Origin: Sphingomonas sp. S2-65
Lineage (GTDB): Bacteria; Pseudomonadota; Alphaproteobacteria; Sphingomonadales; Sphingomonadaceae
DNA length: 64,000 bases
Assembly: GCF_021513175.1 (NCBI RefSeq)
Contig: NZ_CP090953.1
Location: forward strand, 434,001 to 498,000
Reading direction: 5' to 3'
Shown: positions 34,133 to 42,712 of the stretch, in pieces
Position numbering within the stretch: the stretch's first letter is position 1
How the letters are laid out: each line of letters starts with the position of its first letter
The notes under the pieces: model-generated
Seen by the model: only the letters and a program-made list of their open reading frames with translations
Told to the model about the DNA's origin: nothing
Database searches by the model: none
Position numbers and translations under genes: made by a program

Positions 34133-34272
34133 AGCGTCCGCAGGAACAGCACCGCGAAGATCAGCGCCCAGCCGAGCCCCGAGGCGGCGAGCACGAGCAA
34201 CAGCGTCAGCATCGGGTGGATGGGCTCGTCCTGGCTTTCCATGAACTCGGGCGGCAGGGGCAGTAACGGCAT
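34129..34272 (-). CDS. Small membrane protein (47 aa)
   Basis: MPLLPLPPEFMESQDEPIHP then MLTLLLVLAASGLGWALIFA: a short soluble N-terminus and one C-terminal transmembrane helix. It overlaps the end of the response regulator gene by four bases, tail to tail. The longer open frame upstream to 34575 is not coding. It is a plausible but unproved small gene; the helix and compact position are the evidence. Confidence 0.5.
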   Translation of the reverse strand: MPLLPLPPEFMESQDEPIHPMLTLLLVLAASGLGWALIFAVLFLRTL

Positions 34273-34475
34273 GGCGAGGAGTCCTGTGCTGGCGGAACCC
34301 TTCCGTAGCGCACCGACGTCTCGCCTTGCATCCGGTGCGCCACGCATGCGGGCTATTCCTGAGGGGCCACGGTGTCCCGGCGATCCAGACCGCCGCTTGC
34401 CCCCAAAAGGCCGATCGGTTCTGGTCTTCCGCGTCACGCGCGCTAGTGTCTCGCCCGAATGAAGAGGGTGCAGGG

Positions 34476-36128
34476 TTGAGCGACAGGTTGAAGGGCTGGG
34501 CGTTGGTGCGCGCGGCGGTGCGCAATCGCAAGACGGCGGCGATGCTGGTGCTGGGCTTCGCGTCCGGCCTGCCATTCGTGCTGCTGATCGGGACGCTGAA
34601 CGCCTGGCTGGGCGAGTTGAAGGTCAGCCTGGCGACGATCGGCGTGCTGTCGTGGATCGGGCTGGCTTATGCCTTCAAGTTCCTGTGGTCGCCGGTGGTC
34701 GATCGGGTGCGGTTGCCGGTGCTCGGCAGGCTGGGGCGCCGGCGGTCCTGGCTGGTGCTGTGCCAGGGCGCGCTCGCGGTGCTGTTGTGGCTGCTTGCCG
34801 CGACCGATCCGGTGACGGCGATCGGCAGCTTCGCCATCCTGGCGGTGATCGCGGCGTTCCTGTCGGCGACTCAGGACGTGGTGATCGACGCCTGGCGCAT
34901 CGAAGTGGCCGACGACACCGCGACGGTGGAACTGCTCTCGGCGATCTACCAGCTCGGCAACCGGTTCGCGGCACTGGCGGGCGGCGCGCTGGCGCTGGTG
35001 CTGGCGGCGCGGATCAGCTGGCCCAGCGTGTATGTCGGGTTCGGCTTCGTGATGCTCGGGGCAGTGGCGATGACGCTGTTCACGCCCGAGGCCGCGGCCG
35101 ATCCGGCCGAGCGGATGTCGCCGCTCGCCGGCCATCCCGTCCCTGAAGCGCCTAAGCGCGGAGTCGCGCTGGCGGTGGTCGCGGTCTGCTGGGCCTGGGC
35201 GATCCTGTTGCTCGGCAGCTTCATGGTTGAAGCGCTGCGGCCGGTGGCTCCCGGAGCGACCGCGCCCTCGTCGGGCACCTTCACCCAGACCTGGGGCCCG
35301 TGGATCATCGTCGCGACGGTGATCGTGCCCGCACTGGTCGCGGCCTGGACCAACCGCTTGCCGCAGCATCGCGGCGAGGAAGAGCCCGCACCGGGCGGGC
35401 TGCAGACCTTCGCCAATCACAGCTACCGCGCGCTGATCCTGCCGCTCGCCGAAATCGTCGGGCGGCTACGCTATGGCGCGCTGCTCGTGCTCGCGGTGAT
35501 CCTGCTCTACCGCATCGCCGATTCGATCTGGGCGCCGTTCGCCTTTCCCTTCTATCTGGGCGAGCTTCACTACACCAATGACGAGGTCGCCTTCGCGTCC
35601 AAGCTGTTCGGCGTGGTGATGACGATCGTCGGCGTCGGCGTCGGCGGGCTGCTCCTCGCAACCTTGGGGCGCATGCCGACGCTGCTGGCGGGCGGCGTGG
35701 TGGCGGCGGCGTCGAACCTGCTTTATGCCGATCTGGCGCTGGGCGGCGCCGGCCTCGACGCGTTCTCCCACCTGTTCCTGCTCGACCGGATCGGCGTCGA
35801 GCCGCGCATGCTGCGGCTGATGCTGGCGATCTCGGGCGAGAACATCGCCGGCGGTCTCGCGGGCACCGCGTTCGTGGCATACATCTCGTCGATCACCTCG
35901 CGCGACTATAGCGCCGTGCAATATGCGCTGCTGTCGTCGATGACCTTCCTGGTCGGTGCGCTCGGGCGTGCCGCCACCGGGGAAGCGATCGAGCGCTATG
36001 GCTATGCCGATATCTTCTACGTGACCGCCGGATTGGGCGGGCTGGCGGTGGTGCTGGTGCTGGCCGAGTGGTGGCGCTCCGCCGCCGTGGAGCGGCGCGC
36101 CCGGGGCGGAGAACGCGTTCCCGCCTGA
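34476..36128 (+). CDS. AmpG-like MFS permease
   Basis: A 550-residue transporter of the PAT/AmpG group, which brings cell-wall muropeptides (GlcNAc-anhydroMurNAc-peptides) into the cytoplasm. Family features: AAMLVLGFASGLPFVLLIGTLNAWL in helix 1, SWIGLAYAFKFLWSPVVDRV, and later LLYRIADSIWAPFAFPFYL. The start is taken as a TTG at 34476 (SDRLKGWALVRAAVRNRKTA), because no ATG precedes the first helix within the coding frame; an upstream extension to 34326 is composition-like. Start is uncertain. Confidence 0.85.
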   Translation: MSDRLKGWALVRAAVRNRKTAAMLVLGFASGLPFVLLIGTLNAWLGELKVSLATIGVLSWIGLAYAFKFLWSPVVDRVRLPVLGRLGRRRSWLVLCQGALAVLLWLLAATDPVTAIGSFAILAVIAAFLSATQDVVIDAWRIEVADDTATVELLSAIYQLGNRFAALAGGALALVLAARISWPSVYVGFGFVMLGAVAMTLFTPEAAADPAERMSPLAGHPVPEAPKRGVALAVVAVCWAWAILLLGSFMVEALRPVAPGATAPSSGTFTQTWGPWIIVATVIVPALVAAWTNRLPQHRGEEEPAPGGLQTFANHSYRALILPLAEIVGRLRYGALLVLAVILLYRIADSIWAPFAFPFYLGELHYTNDEVAFASKLFGVVMTIVGVGVGGLLLATLGRMPTLLAGGVVAAASNLLYADLALGGAGLDAFSHLFLLDRIGVEPRMLRLMLAISGENIAGGLAGTAFVAYISSITSRDYSAVQYALLSSMTFLVGALGRAATGEAIERYGYADIFYVTAGLGGLAVVLVLAEWWRSAAVERRARGGERVPA

Positions 36129-36156
36129 CGCCGAGGCGGCAGGCCAGGTCGGCGGT

Positions 36157-36579
36157 TCAGAGCGGCAGGGCCATGTCGGCGAACGCCTCCGACAGCGCAT
36201 GCGCGGTCGACAGCACGCCATAGGCGTCGCGGGTGCCGAGCAGGTCGGCGAGCAGCATATGCGCACCCTCGGTATTGTCGCGCACGCGGCCGAGCACATC
36301 GAGCAGCACCGCCTCGGCGCCGGTCATGCGCGGGCAGCACCACGGCGCGATCTGGATCGGGCCGCTGGCGGCGGTGGAGATTTCCGCCATCAGCGCGCGC
36401 AGCAGCACCAGCGGACGCTGGAAATGCATTCCGAACGCCGTGACGAAGGCATGCGCGACCGACGCATCATGGATGCCGTTGGTGCCCATCTGGCGAACTC
36501 CGAAGAGCAGTAGGCGGGCGCCGGCGTCCTCCGGCTGAAGAGCGGGCAGGGTGGCGACGAGGGTCTTGCCAGCGGACAT
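36157..36579 (-). CDS. Conserved-looking hypothetical protein
   Basis: A 140-residue soluble protein begun at the ATG at 36579 (MSAGKTLVATLPALQPEDAG). It has a helical, leucine- and alanine-rich middle (FVTAFGMHFQRPLVLLRALM, then AEISTAASGP) and one conserved-looking block IQIAPWCCPRMTGAEAVLLDV with a cysteine pair. Four more residues precede in frame (36594, ATG). I do not recognise a named family with confidence. It is transcribed convergently towards the AmpG-like permease gene. Confidence 0.7.
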   Translation of the reverse strand: MSAGKTLVATLPALQPEDAGARLLLFGVRQMGTNGIHDASVAHAFVTAFGMHFQRPLVLLRALMAEISTAASGPIQIAPWCCPRMTGAEAVLLDVLGRVRDNTEGAHMLLADLLGTRDAYGVLSTAHALSEAFADMALPL

Positions 36580-36652
36580 GTACGACTCCTGCAACGATGA
36601 CCCGACACGTCATCGCCGCTCCGCTATTGCAAGTCAATCGCAACAAAACGCG

Positions 36653-37969
36653 TCAGTCGGGCAGTTCGTCGTTCTGCTGGAGGACTGTCCCGGCGAGATA
36701 GAGCGAGCCGAGGATCAACACGACCGGGGCTGGCGTGTTCCGGCCCGCGATCGCCCGCAGCGCCGCGGGAATGTCGACGGCCTCCTGGGCATCCAGCCCC
36801 CGCGCGCGAGCGGCCTGGGCCAGGTCGGAAGGGGCATGATGCGCGTGCCCCGGCACCGGCACGGCGACGAGCGATTCGGCAATCGGCGCGAAGCGGTCGA
36901 GCATCGCCGCCGCATCCTTGTTGGCGAGCATCCCCAGCACCAGGTGGAGCGGGCGGCCTGCGGCGACGTCGCGCATCGCCACGCTGACCGCGTCGGCGGC
37001 GTTGGCATTGTGCCCCCCGTCCAGCCAGAGCTCAGCGTCGGCGGGAAGCAGCGCCGTCAGCGGCCCGGGGCCCAGGCGCTGCATCCGCGCCGGCCAGCGT
37101 GCGGCGTCGGCAGCCTCGATCAGGGCAGGCTCGGGGATGGCCACTTGCTGCTGGTGGCGCAGCATCGCGATGGCGAGCGCCAGATTGCCGGGCTGATGTG
37201 CTCCAGACAGAGCGGGCAGTGGCGTCTCGACACTGCCGCGGGCATCGCGATAGTGCAGCCGCCCGTCGGCGACGTGGAAGTCCCAGACCTCCCCCTGCGC
37301 CAGCACCGGGGCACCCGCCGCCTCGGCGGCTTCGCGGACCGTCTGGGCGATGTCAGGGGCATAGCGCATCGTCACCAGCGGCACGCCGGGCTTGGCGATG
37401 CCGGCCTTCTCGGCGGCGATGGCGCGGAGCGTGTCGCCGAGAAACGCCTCATGGTCGATGCCGAGCTGCGCGATGCCGGTGACTGCTGGCGCGGCGATGA
37501 CGTTGGTCGCGTCCAGCCGACCGCCGAGCCCGACCTCGACGATGCATGCGTCGGCAGGCGTTCGCGCGAAAGCCAGGAAGGCCGCGGCGGTGGTCACTTC
37601 GAAGAAGCTGGCGCCTAGGTCGCCGCCCTGGTCGAGCACTTCCTCGAGCAGCGGCGCGAGGTCCGCGTCGGTGATCAGCGTGCCGGCGAGCCGGATACGC
37701 TCGTTGAAGCGCACGAGGTGCGGGCTCGAATAGACGTGCGCCCGCATGCCCGCCGCTTCGATCGCCGCGCGGAGGAAGGCGCAGGTCGAACCCTTGCCAT
37801 TGGTGCCGGCGACGTGGAGCACCGGCGGCAGCCGCAACTGCGGATTGCCGACACGATCGAGCAGGCGCGTGATGCGATCGAGGCCGAGGATGTCGGCGCC
37901 GGGCGAAAGCAGGGTCAGCCGGTCGAGCTGGCGCTGGACGGCGGGGTCGGAAGAGATTGCGAAGTCCAC
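36653..37969 (-). CDS. folC: Folylpolyglutamate synthase / dihydrofolate synthase
   Basis: A 438-residue bifunctional ligase that adds glutamate to dihydropteroate and to reduced folates. The P-loop is at residues 55-61 (GTNGKGS), with YSSPHLVRFNERIRLAG following, the carbamylated-lysine region EVGLGGRLDATNV, and LGDTLRAIAAEKAGI. The C-terminal domain has LDGGHNANAAD. Start is a GTG at 37969. The Shine-Dalgarno (AGAGGGAG) is supplied by the adjacent palindromic repeat. It is the last gene of the lapA-to-folC string. Confidence 0.95.
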   Translation of the reverse strand: MDFAISSDPAVQRQLDRLTLLSPGADILGLDRITRLLDRVGNPQLRLPPVLHVAGTNGKGSTCAFLRAAIEAAGMRAHVYSSPHLVRFNERIRLAGTLITDADLAPLLEEVLDQGGDLGASFFEVTTAAAFLAFARTPADACIVEVGLGGRLDATNVIAAPAVTGIAQLGIDHEAFLGDTLRAIAAEKAGIAKPGVPLVTMRYAPDIAQTVREAAEAAGAPVLAQGEVWDFHVADGRLHYRDARGSVETPLPALSGAHQPGNLALAIAMLRHQQQVAIPEPALIEAADAARWPARMQRLGPGPLTALLPADAELWLDGGHNANAADAVSVAMRDVAAGRPLHLVLGMLANKDAAAMLDRFAPIAESLVAVPVPGHAHHAPSDLAQAARARGLDAQEAVDIPAALRAIAGRNTPAPVVLILGSLYLAGTVLQQNDELPD

Positions 37970-37973
37970 TACT

Positions 37974-38072
37974 CCCTCTCTCCGCTTGCGGGGAGAGGGT
38001 CGGGGAGAGGGGCATGAGGAGGGCGCGTCGCACTGCCCCTCTCCCCGACCCTCTCCCCTGAAGGGGAGAGGG
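37974..38072. repeat. REPIN-like inverted repeat pair 3 (between accD and folC)
   Basis: Hairpin 37974-37999 (CCCTCTCTCCGC/GCGGGGAGAGGG), CGGGGAGAGGGG tail, then reverse hairpin 38049-38072 (CCCTCTCCCC/GGGGAGAGGG, loop TGAA). It ends six bases from the accD stop. Read on the minus strand it lies between accD and folC, and its last purine run is the folC ribosome site. Confidence 0.85.
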
Positions 38073-38078
38073 AGATCG

Positions 38079-38939
38079 TCACGCCGCCACCTTGTCCGGG
38101 CAGAGCAGGCCGATCAGCTGGCCCAGCTTCTCGCGCAATTCCTTGCGGTGCGTGACCATGTCGACCAGCCCGTGCTCGCGATAATATTCCGACGTCTGGA
38201 AATCGTCGGGCAGCTTTTCGCGGATCGTGTTCTCGATCACTCGGCGCCCGGTAAAGGCCAGCGTCGCGCGCGGCTCGGCGATCTGGACGTCGCCCAGCAT
38301 CGCATAGGCCGCCATCACGCCGCCCGAGGTCGGGTCGGTCAGCACGACGATATAGGGCAGGCCGGCATCGTGCAGCATCTCGATCGCCACGGTGGTGCGC
38401 GGCATCTGCATCAGGCTGAGAATGCCTTCCTGCATGCGCGCGCCGCCGGATGCGGTAAAGACGATGTACGGGGCATGCGCGCCGATCGCCGCCTCGACGC
38501 CGGCGATGAACGCCTCGCCGACCGCCTGACCCATCGATCCGCCCATGAAGGCGAAGTCCTGGACGCCGATCACCGCCTTCTTGCCCAGGATCGTACCCGA
38601 AGCGTTGAGGAACGCGTCCTGCTCGCCGGTCGCGGCGCGCGCCGCCTTCAGCCGGGCGGGATAAGGCTTCTGGTCGCGGAACTTCAGCGGGTCCTCGGCG
38701 ACCTTCGGGCTCGACAGCACGGTGAAGCTGGCTTCGTCGAACAGATATTGGAAGCGCAGCGCCGGTCCGATCCGCTCATGATGGTCGCAGTGCGGGCAGA
38801 CATACAGGTTCTGCTCCAGCTCGCGGGTGAACACCATCGTCCCGCAGCCCTTGCACTTGTGCCAGAGATTGTCCGGGGTCTCGTCGGTGCGGGTGGTGAC
38901 ATAGGCGAGGGCGTTGCGGACGCGGCTGATCCAGCTCAT
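38079..38939 (-). CDS. accD: Acetyl-CoA carboxylase carboxyltransferase subunit beta
   Basis: A 286-residue subunit. With AccA it transfers carboxyl from biotin to acetyl-CoA, the first step of fatty-acid synthesis. A four-cysteine zinc ribbon is at C29, C32, C48 and C51 (KCKGCG and VCPHCDHH). The carboxyltransferase body carries MGGSMGQAVGEAFIAGVEAA, PYIVFTASGGARMQEG and VVLTDPTSGGVMAAYAMLGD. Its ATG overlaps the trpA stop as ATGA. folC follows after the repeat. Confidence 0.97.
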   Translation of the reverse strand: MSWISRVRNALAYVTTRTDETPDNLWHKCKGCGTMVFTRELEQNLYVCPHCDHHERIGPALRFQYLFDEASFTVLSSPKVAEDPLKFRDQKPYPARLKAARAATGEQDAFLNASGTILGKKAVIGVQDFAFMGGSMGQAVGEAFIAGVEAAIGAHAPYIVFTASGGARMQEGILSLMQMPRTTVAIEMLHDAGLPYIVVLTDPTSGGVMAAYAMLGDVQIAEPRATLAFTGRRVIENTIREKLPDDFQTSEYYREHGLVDMVTHRKELREKLGQLIGLLCPDKVAA

Positions 38940-39745
38940 GCGACTTCCTTGGAGGCGGCGGCCAGCGCCGCCGAAAGGGATTGGATATAGGTTCGGACCG
39001 GCCCGGGCGCGGCGGCGCCGTGCTGCCCGACCAGGTCGACGATCGCGGACCCGACCACGACTCCGTCGGCGACGCGGCCGATTGCGGCGGCTTGTTCGGG
39101 CGTGCGTACGCCGAAGCCGACGACGATCGGTAGGTCGGTCGCGGCCTTGAGCTGGGCAACCGCGGTATCGATCGACGACTGCGCCGCCTGCTGGAGACCG
39201 GTGATACCCGCGACCGAGACATAATAGACGAAGCCCGAGGCGCCGTTCAGCACCGCGGGAAGCCGTACCGCGTCGGTGGTCGGAGTGGCGAGCCGGATCA
39301 CGTCCAGCCCGTTGGCGCCGAACGGCGCCAGCGTGTCGGCCTCCTCGGGCGGTATGTCGACGCAGATGATCCCGTCCGCGCCCGCCTCGGCCGCCGCGGC
39401 GGCGAACCGCGCTGGATCGGGGCGCGTCATGGTATTGGCATAGCCCATCAGCACCAGCGGCACGTCGGGATGCGCTGCCCGAAACGCGCGGACGATCTCG
39501 AGCACGTCGGCCGTGCGCGTGCCCGCGCCCAGGCTACGCAGGTTCGCCGCCTGGATCGCCGGTCCGTCGGCCATCGGGTCGGTGAACGGCATGCCCAGCT
39601 CGATCACGTCGGCACCGCCTTCGACCAGCGCGTCGAGCAGGGCGTTGGTCGCCGCCGGCGTGGGATCGCCCGCCGTCACGAAGGTGACGAGCGCGGCCCG
39701 GCGCTGCTCGCGTGCGTTGGCAAAGGCAGTGGAAAGGCGCGTCAC
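38936..39745 (-). CDS. trpA: Tryptophan synthase alpha chain
   Basis: A 269-residue TIM-barrel subunit that cleaves indole-3-glycerol phosphate and passes indole to TrpB. It carries the catalytic glutamate and aspartate in [28 protein letters not shown] and [15 protein letters not shown] follow, then the phosphate-site end [13 protein letters not shown]. Start is a GTG at 39745, overlapping the trpB stop as GTGA. A longer open frame upstream to 39910 lies inside trpB and is not used. Its end overlaps the accD start. Confidence 0.97.
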   Translation of the reverse strand: MTRLSTAFANAREQRRAALVTFVTAGDPTPAATNALLDALVEGGADVIELGMPFTDPMADGPAIQAANLRSLGAGTRTADVLEIVRAFRAAHPDVPLVLMGYANTMTRPDPARFAAAAAEAGADGIICVDIPPEEADTLAPFGANGLDVIRLATPTTDAVRLPAVLNGASGFVYYVSVAGITGLQQAAQSSIDTAVAQLKAATDLPIVVGFGVRTPEQAAAIGRVADGVVVGSAIVDLVGQHGAAAPGPVRTYIQSLSAALAAASKEVA

Positions 39746-40971
39746 AACGCCACGCCCAGCGCGTCGGCGACTGTGAAGATGTCCTTGTCGCCCCGGCCGC
39801 AAAGATTGGCGAGGATCACCTTGTCGCGCGACATGTCGCGGGCGACGCGCGCAACCGCGGCGATGGCGTGGCTCGGCTCGAGCGCGGGGATGATGCCCTC
39901 GGTCCTGCACAGCAGCTGGAACGCGTCGAGCGCCTCGGTGTCGGTCACGCTGGTATAGTCGACTCGGCCGATGTCGCGCAGCCAGGCATGCTCGGGCCCG
40001 ATCCCGGGATAGTCGAGCCCGGCCGAGATCGAATGCGCCTCGGTGATCTGGCCGTCCTCGTCTTGGAGCAGATAGGTGCGGTTGCCGTGCAGGATGCCGG
40101 GCTCACCGCCGGTCAGGCTGGCGGCATGGCGCTTGTCGAGCCCTTCGCCCGCCGCCTCGACTCCCAGCATCTTCACGTCGGCATCGTCCAGGAACGGGTG
40201 GAACAGCCCGATCGCGTTGGATCCGCCGCCGATCGCCGCCACGAGCAGGTCGGGCAGCTTGCCGGTGCGGGCCAGCATCTGCGCGCGCGCTTCCTTGCCG
40301 ATCACCGACTGGAAGTCGCGGACCAGCTCGGGATAGGGGTGCGGACCCGCCGCGGTGCCGATGATGTAGAAGGTGTCGTGGACGTTCGCGACCCAGTCGC
40401 GCAGCCCCTCGTTCATCGCGTCCTTGAGCGTCGCCGCGCCCGATGTCACCGGCACCACTTCGGCGCCGAGCAGCTTCATGCGGAACACGTTGGGCTGCTG
40501 CCGCGCGACGTCGGTGGCGCCCATATAGATGACGCAGGGCAGGCCGAAGCGCGCGCACACGGTAGCGGTCGCCACGCCGTGCTGGCCAGCACCCGTCTCG
40601 GCGATGATCCGGGTCTTGCCCATCCGCATCGCCAGCAGGATCTGGCCGATGCAGTTGTTGATCTTGTGCGCGCCGGTGTGGTTCAGCTCGTCGCGCTTGA
40701 ACCAGATCTCCGCGCCCATGCCCTCGGGCGCGGACTGGCGCAGCGCCTCGGTCAGCCGCTCGGCATAATAAAGCGGGCTGGGGCGCCCGACATAATGCTC
40801 CAGCAAGTCGTCGAACTGGGCCTGGAAGGCGGGGTCCGCCTGCGCGGCGCGATATTCGCGCTCCAGGTCAAGGACCAACGGCATCAGCGTCTCGGCGACG
40901 AAGCGGCCGCCGAACTGGCCAAAATGCCCGCGATCGTCGGGCTGGGCGCGGAAGGAATTCGGTGTGTTCAT
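39742..40971 (-). CDS. trpB: Tryptophan synthase beta chain
   Basis: A 409-residue PLP subunit joining indole and serine. The PLP lysine is in [13 protein letters not shown], a tunnel and interface block in [17 protein letters not shown], and the catalytic glutamate region in [14 protein letters not shown]. The phosphate-binding loop GGGSNAIG and a C-terminal LCGRGDKDI are intact. Length is normal. Its ATG overlaps the trpF stop (ATGA at 40968-40971). Confidence 0.98.
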   Translation of the reverse strand: MNTPNSFRAQPDDRGHFGQFGGRFVAETLMPLVLDLEREYRAAQADPAFQAQFDDLLEHYVGRPSPLYYAERLTEALRQSAPEGMGAEIWFKRDELNHTGAHKINNCIGQILLAMRMGKTRIIAETGAGQHGVATATVCARFGLPCVIYMGATDVARQQPNVFRMKLLGAEVVPVTSGAATLKDAMNEGLRDWVANVHDTFYIIGTAAGPHPYPELVRDFQSVIGKEARAQMLARTGKLPDLLVAAIGGGSNAIGLFHPFLDDADVKMLGVEAAGEGLDKRHAASLTGGEPGILHGNRTYLLQDEDGQITEAHSISAGLDYPGIGPEHAWLRDIGRVDYTSVTDTEALDAFQLLCRTEGIIPALEPSHAIAAVARVARDMSRDKVILANLCGRGDKDIFTVADALGVAL

Positions 40972-41606
40972 AGGGATGTCACGGCTTTAAGGAATGCGGC
41001 GATCTTGTCCACATCCTTGAGCCCCGGCGCGCTTTCGACGCCCGAGGAGACGTCGACGGAGGTAGCGCCGGTTACGTCGATCGCCTCGGCGACGTTGATC
41101 GGGTCGAGCCCGCCCGACAGGCTCCACGGCAGCAGGTGGCGGTGGCCCTGCAGCAGCCGCCAGTCGAACCGGAGCCCCATGCCGCCCGGCAATGCCGCGC
41201 CTTCGGGGGTCTTGGCGTCGTAAAGGATGCGGTCGGCCGCGCCGGCGAACGCGGCGCCGGCGGTCAGGTCGGCAGCGGTCTTCACCGCAACGGCCGCCCA
41301 GACCGGACGGCGGATTCGCGCCCGGATCGCCGCGACTCGCGCCGGAGGTGTCTTATGGAGCTGCACCGCGTCAAGCCGCCCGGCAGCAACCGCGGCGTCA
41401 ACCAGAGCGTCATCCGGATCGACGAACACGCCCAGCTTCTCGACGTGATCCGGCACGCGCGCGGCAAGTCCCGCCGCCTGTTCGAATTGGAGGTGGCGCG
41501 GGGAAGGGGCGAAAAACACGAACCCCACCTGCGCGGCACCGTGGCGGATGGCGGCGTCGAGCGTGTCGGGCGTGGACAGGCCGCAGATCTTGGCGAGGAC
41601 GGGCAT
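40968..41606 (-). CDS. trpF: Phosphoribosylanthranilate isomerase
   Basis: A 212-residue TIM-barrel enzyme of tryptophan synthesis. The catalytic cysteine C8 is in AKICGL; other blocks are [41 protein letters not shown] and a catalytic aspartate in [12 protein letters not shown]-terminal [14 protein letters not shown] and [14 protein letters not shown] ([14 protein letters not shown]) phosphate loop are present. A 37-base gap separates it from pyrF upstream. The trpC and trpD/E genes are elsewhere. Confidence 0.96.
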   Translation of the reverse strand: MPVLAKICGLSTPDTLDAAIRHGAAQVGFVFFAPSPRHLQFEQAAGLAARVPDHVEKLGVFVDPDDALVDAAVAAGRLDAVQLHKTPPARVAAIRARIRRPVWAAVAVKTAADLTAGAAFAGAADRILYDAKTPEGAALPGGMGLRFDWRLLQGHRHLLPWSLSGGLDPINVAEAIDVTGATSVDVSSGVESAPGLKDVDKIAAFLKAVTSL

Positions 41607-41643
41607 GCGCCGCCTCTACTCCCGGCAGTGCGGCTCTGTCACG

Positions 41644-42318
41644 TCACAGCGTGGCGGCGATATCCCGGGCGGCCTGATCCGGATCTTCGGCCTGCGTGAT
41701 CGGCCGCCCGACCACCAGGATAGACGCGCCCGAATCGAGCGCCGCGCGCGGCGTCACCACGCGCTTCTGGTCGCCGGCCACGCCGTCCGCCGGGCGCACG
41801 CCGGGAACGACGAAGAAGCCGTCGGGCCAGATCGCCTTGACCGCGGCGACCTCCTCGCCCGAGCAGACGATGCCATCTACGCCGGAGGTGCGCGCCAGTT
41901 CGGCCAGCCGCAGGACCTGGGCATGCGAGTCGGGCGCGACGCCGATCGAAACCAGGTCGCTATCGTCCAGGCTGGTGAGCATGGTGACCGCGACGACCTT
42001 GGTGCCCGCCGGTGCGGCCGCCTTGGCGTCCTCCAGCATCGCGCGGCCGCCGGCGGCATGCACGGTGAGAATCGCGGGTTCGAGCGGGCGCAGCGCCTGG
42101 ACTGCCTTGGCCACCGTGTTGGGAATGTCGTGCAATTTTAGGTCGAGGAAAATCGGCACGCCGATCTCCGCCATGTCGCGCACGCCCTGCCGGCCGTTGG
42201 CCATGAAGAACTCAAGGCCAAGCTTGATGCCCCCGACATGTTTGCGCACCCGCTTGGCGATAGCCTTGGCACGGTCGAGCTCGGGCGTGTCGAGCGCGAC
42301 AAAGATGGGGGAGCTCAT
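41644..42318 (-). CDS. pyrF: Orotidine 5'-phosphate decarboxylase
   Basis: A 224-residue enzyme making UMP, the last step of de novo pyrimidine synthesis. The decarboxylation site is D59, K61 and D64 in FLDLKLHDIPNTV. Substrate-contact blocks VHAAGGRAML, GIVCSGEEV and VVGRPIT are present. The ATG at 42318 overlaps the stop of the lapA-like gene as ATGA. Placement of pyrF ahead of trpF is a common alphaproteobacterial order. Confidence 0.97.
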   Translation of the reverse strand: MSSPIFVALDTPELDRAKAIAKRVRKHVGGIKLGLEFFMANGRQGVRDMAEIGVPIFLDLKLHDIPNTVAKAVQALRPLEPAILTVHAAGGRAMLEDAKAAAPAGTKVVAVTMLTSLDDSDLVSIGVAPDSHAQVLRLAELARTSGVDGIVCSGEEVAAVKAIWPDGFFVVPGVRPADGVAGDQKRVVTPRAALDSGASILVVGRPITQAEDPDQAARDIAATL

Positions 42319-42635
42319 GCGCGGGTTTCCGGCACCGCGGGCTCAAGAAGAGGGTCAACGATGATCGGTGCCGGCGGGGTGGCGGCGCGGAGATCCGCCA
42401 ATGCGCGTTCCAGCCCGGCTATCCGCGCGCGGGTGCGCCACCGCATCGCCTGATATGCGACCAGCGACGGCAGCAGCCCGAGGAGGAACACCAGGATCAG
42501 CAGCATGGGCAGGCTGAAGTCCGCGACAAGGCCAGTGGACAAACGGATCGTCACCGTCTCGTCGCCATTGTAGATCACGAATGCCGCGACAAGGCCGCCC
42601 AGCAACAGCCAGAACAGCACCTTCAGAAACCGCAT
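42315..42635 (-). CDS. lapA: LapA-domain (DUF1049) inner-membrane protein
   Basis: A 106-residue protein with two transmembrane helices (VLFWLLLGGLVAAFVIYNGD and LPMLLILVFLLGLLPSLVAY) followed by a cytoplasmic coiled helix and a proline-rich tail. This is the LapA (YciS) layout. In E. coli LapA works with LapB in controlling LpxC turnover and lipopolysaccharide assembly; no lapB gene is seen here. First gene of the pyrF-trp-accD-folC string. A 77-base gap upstream probably holds the promoter. Confidence 0.85.
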   Translation of the reverse strand: MRFLKVLFWLLLGGLVAAFVIYNGDETVTIRLSTGLVADFSLPMLLILVFLLGLLPSLVAYQAMRWRTRARIAGLERALADLRAATPPAPIIVDPLLEPAVPETRA

Positions 42636-42712
42636 TCCGCCTCCACTCCTACCATCACGCCGGCGACCTTAAGCCGCGAGGCCGCGCTTTGCCAGTGCCG
42701 CCGACCCGGCGG

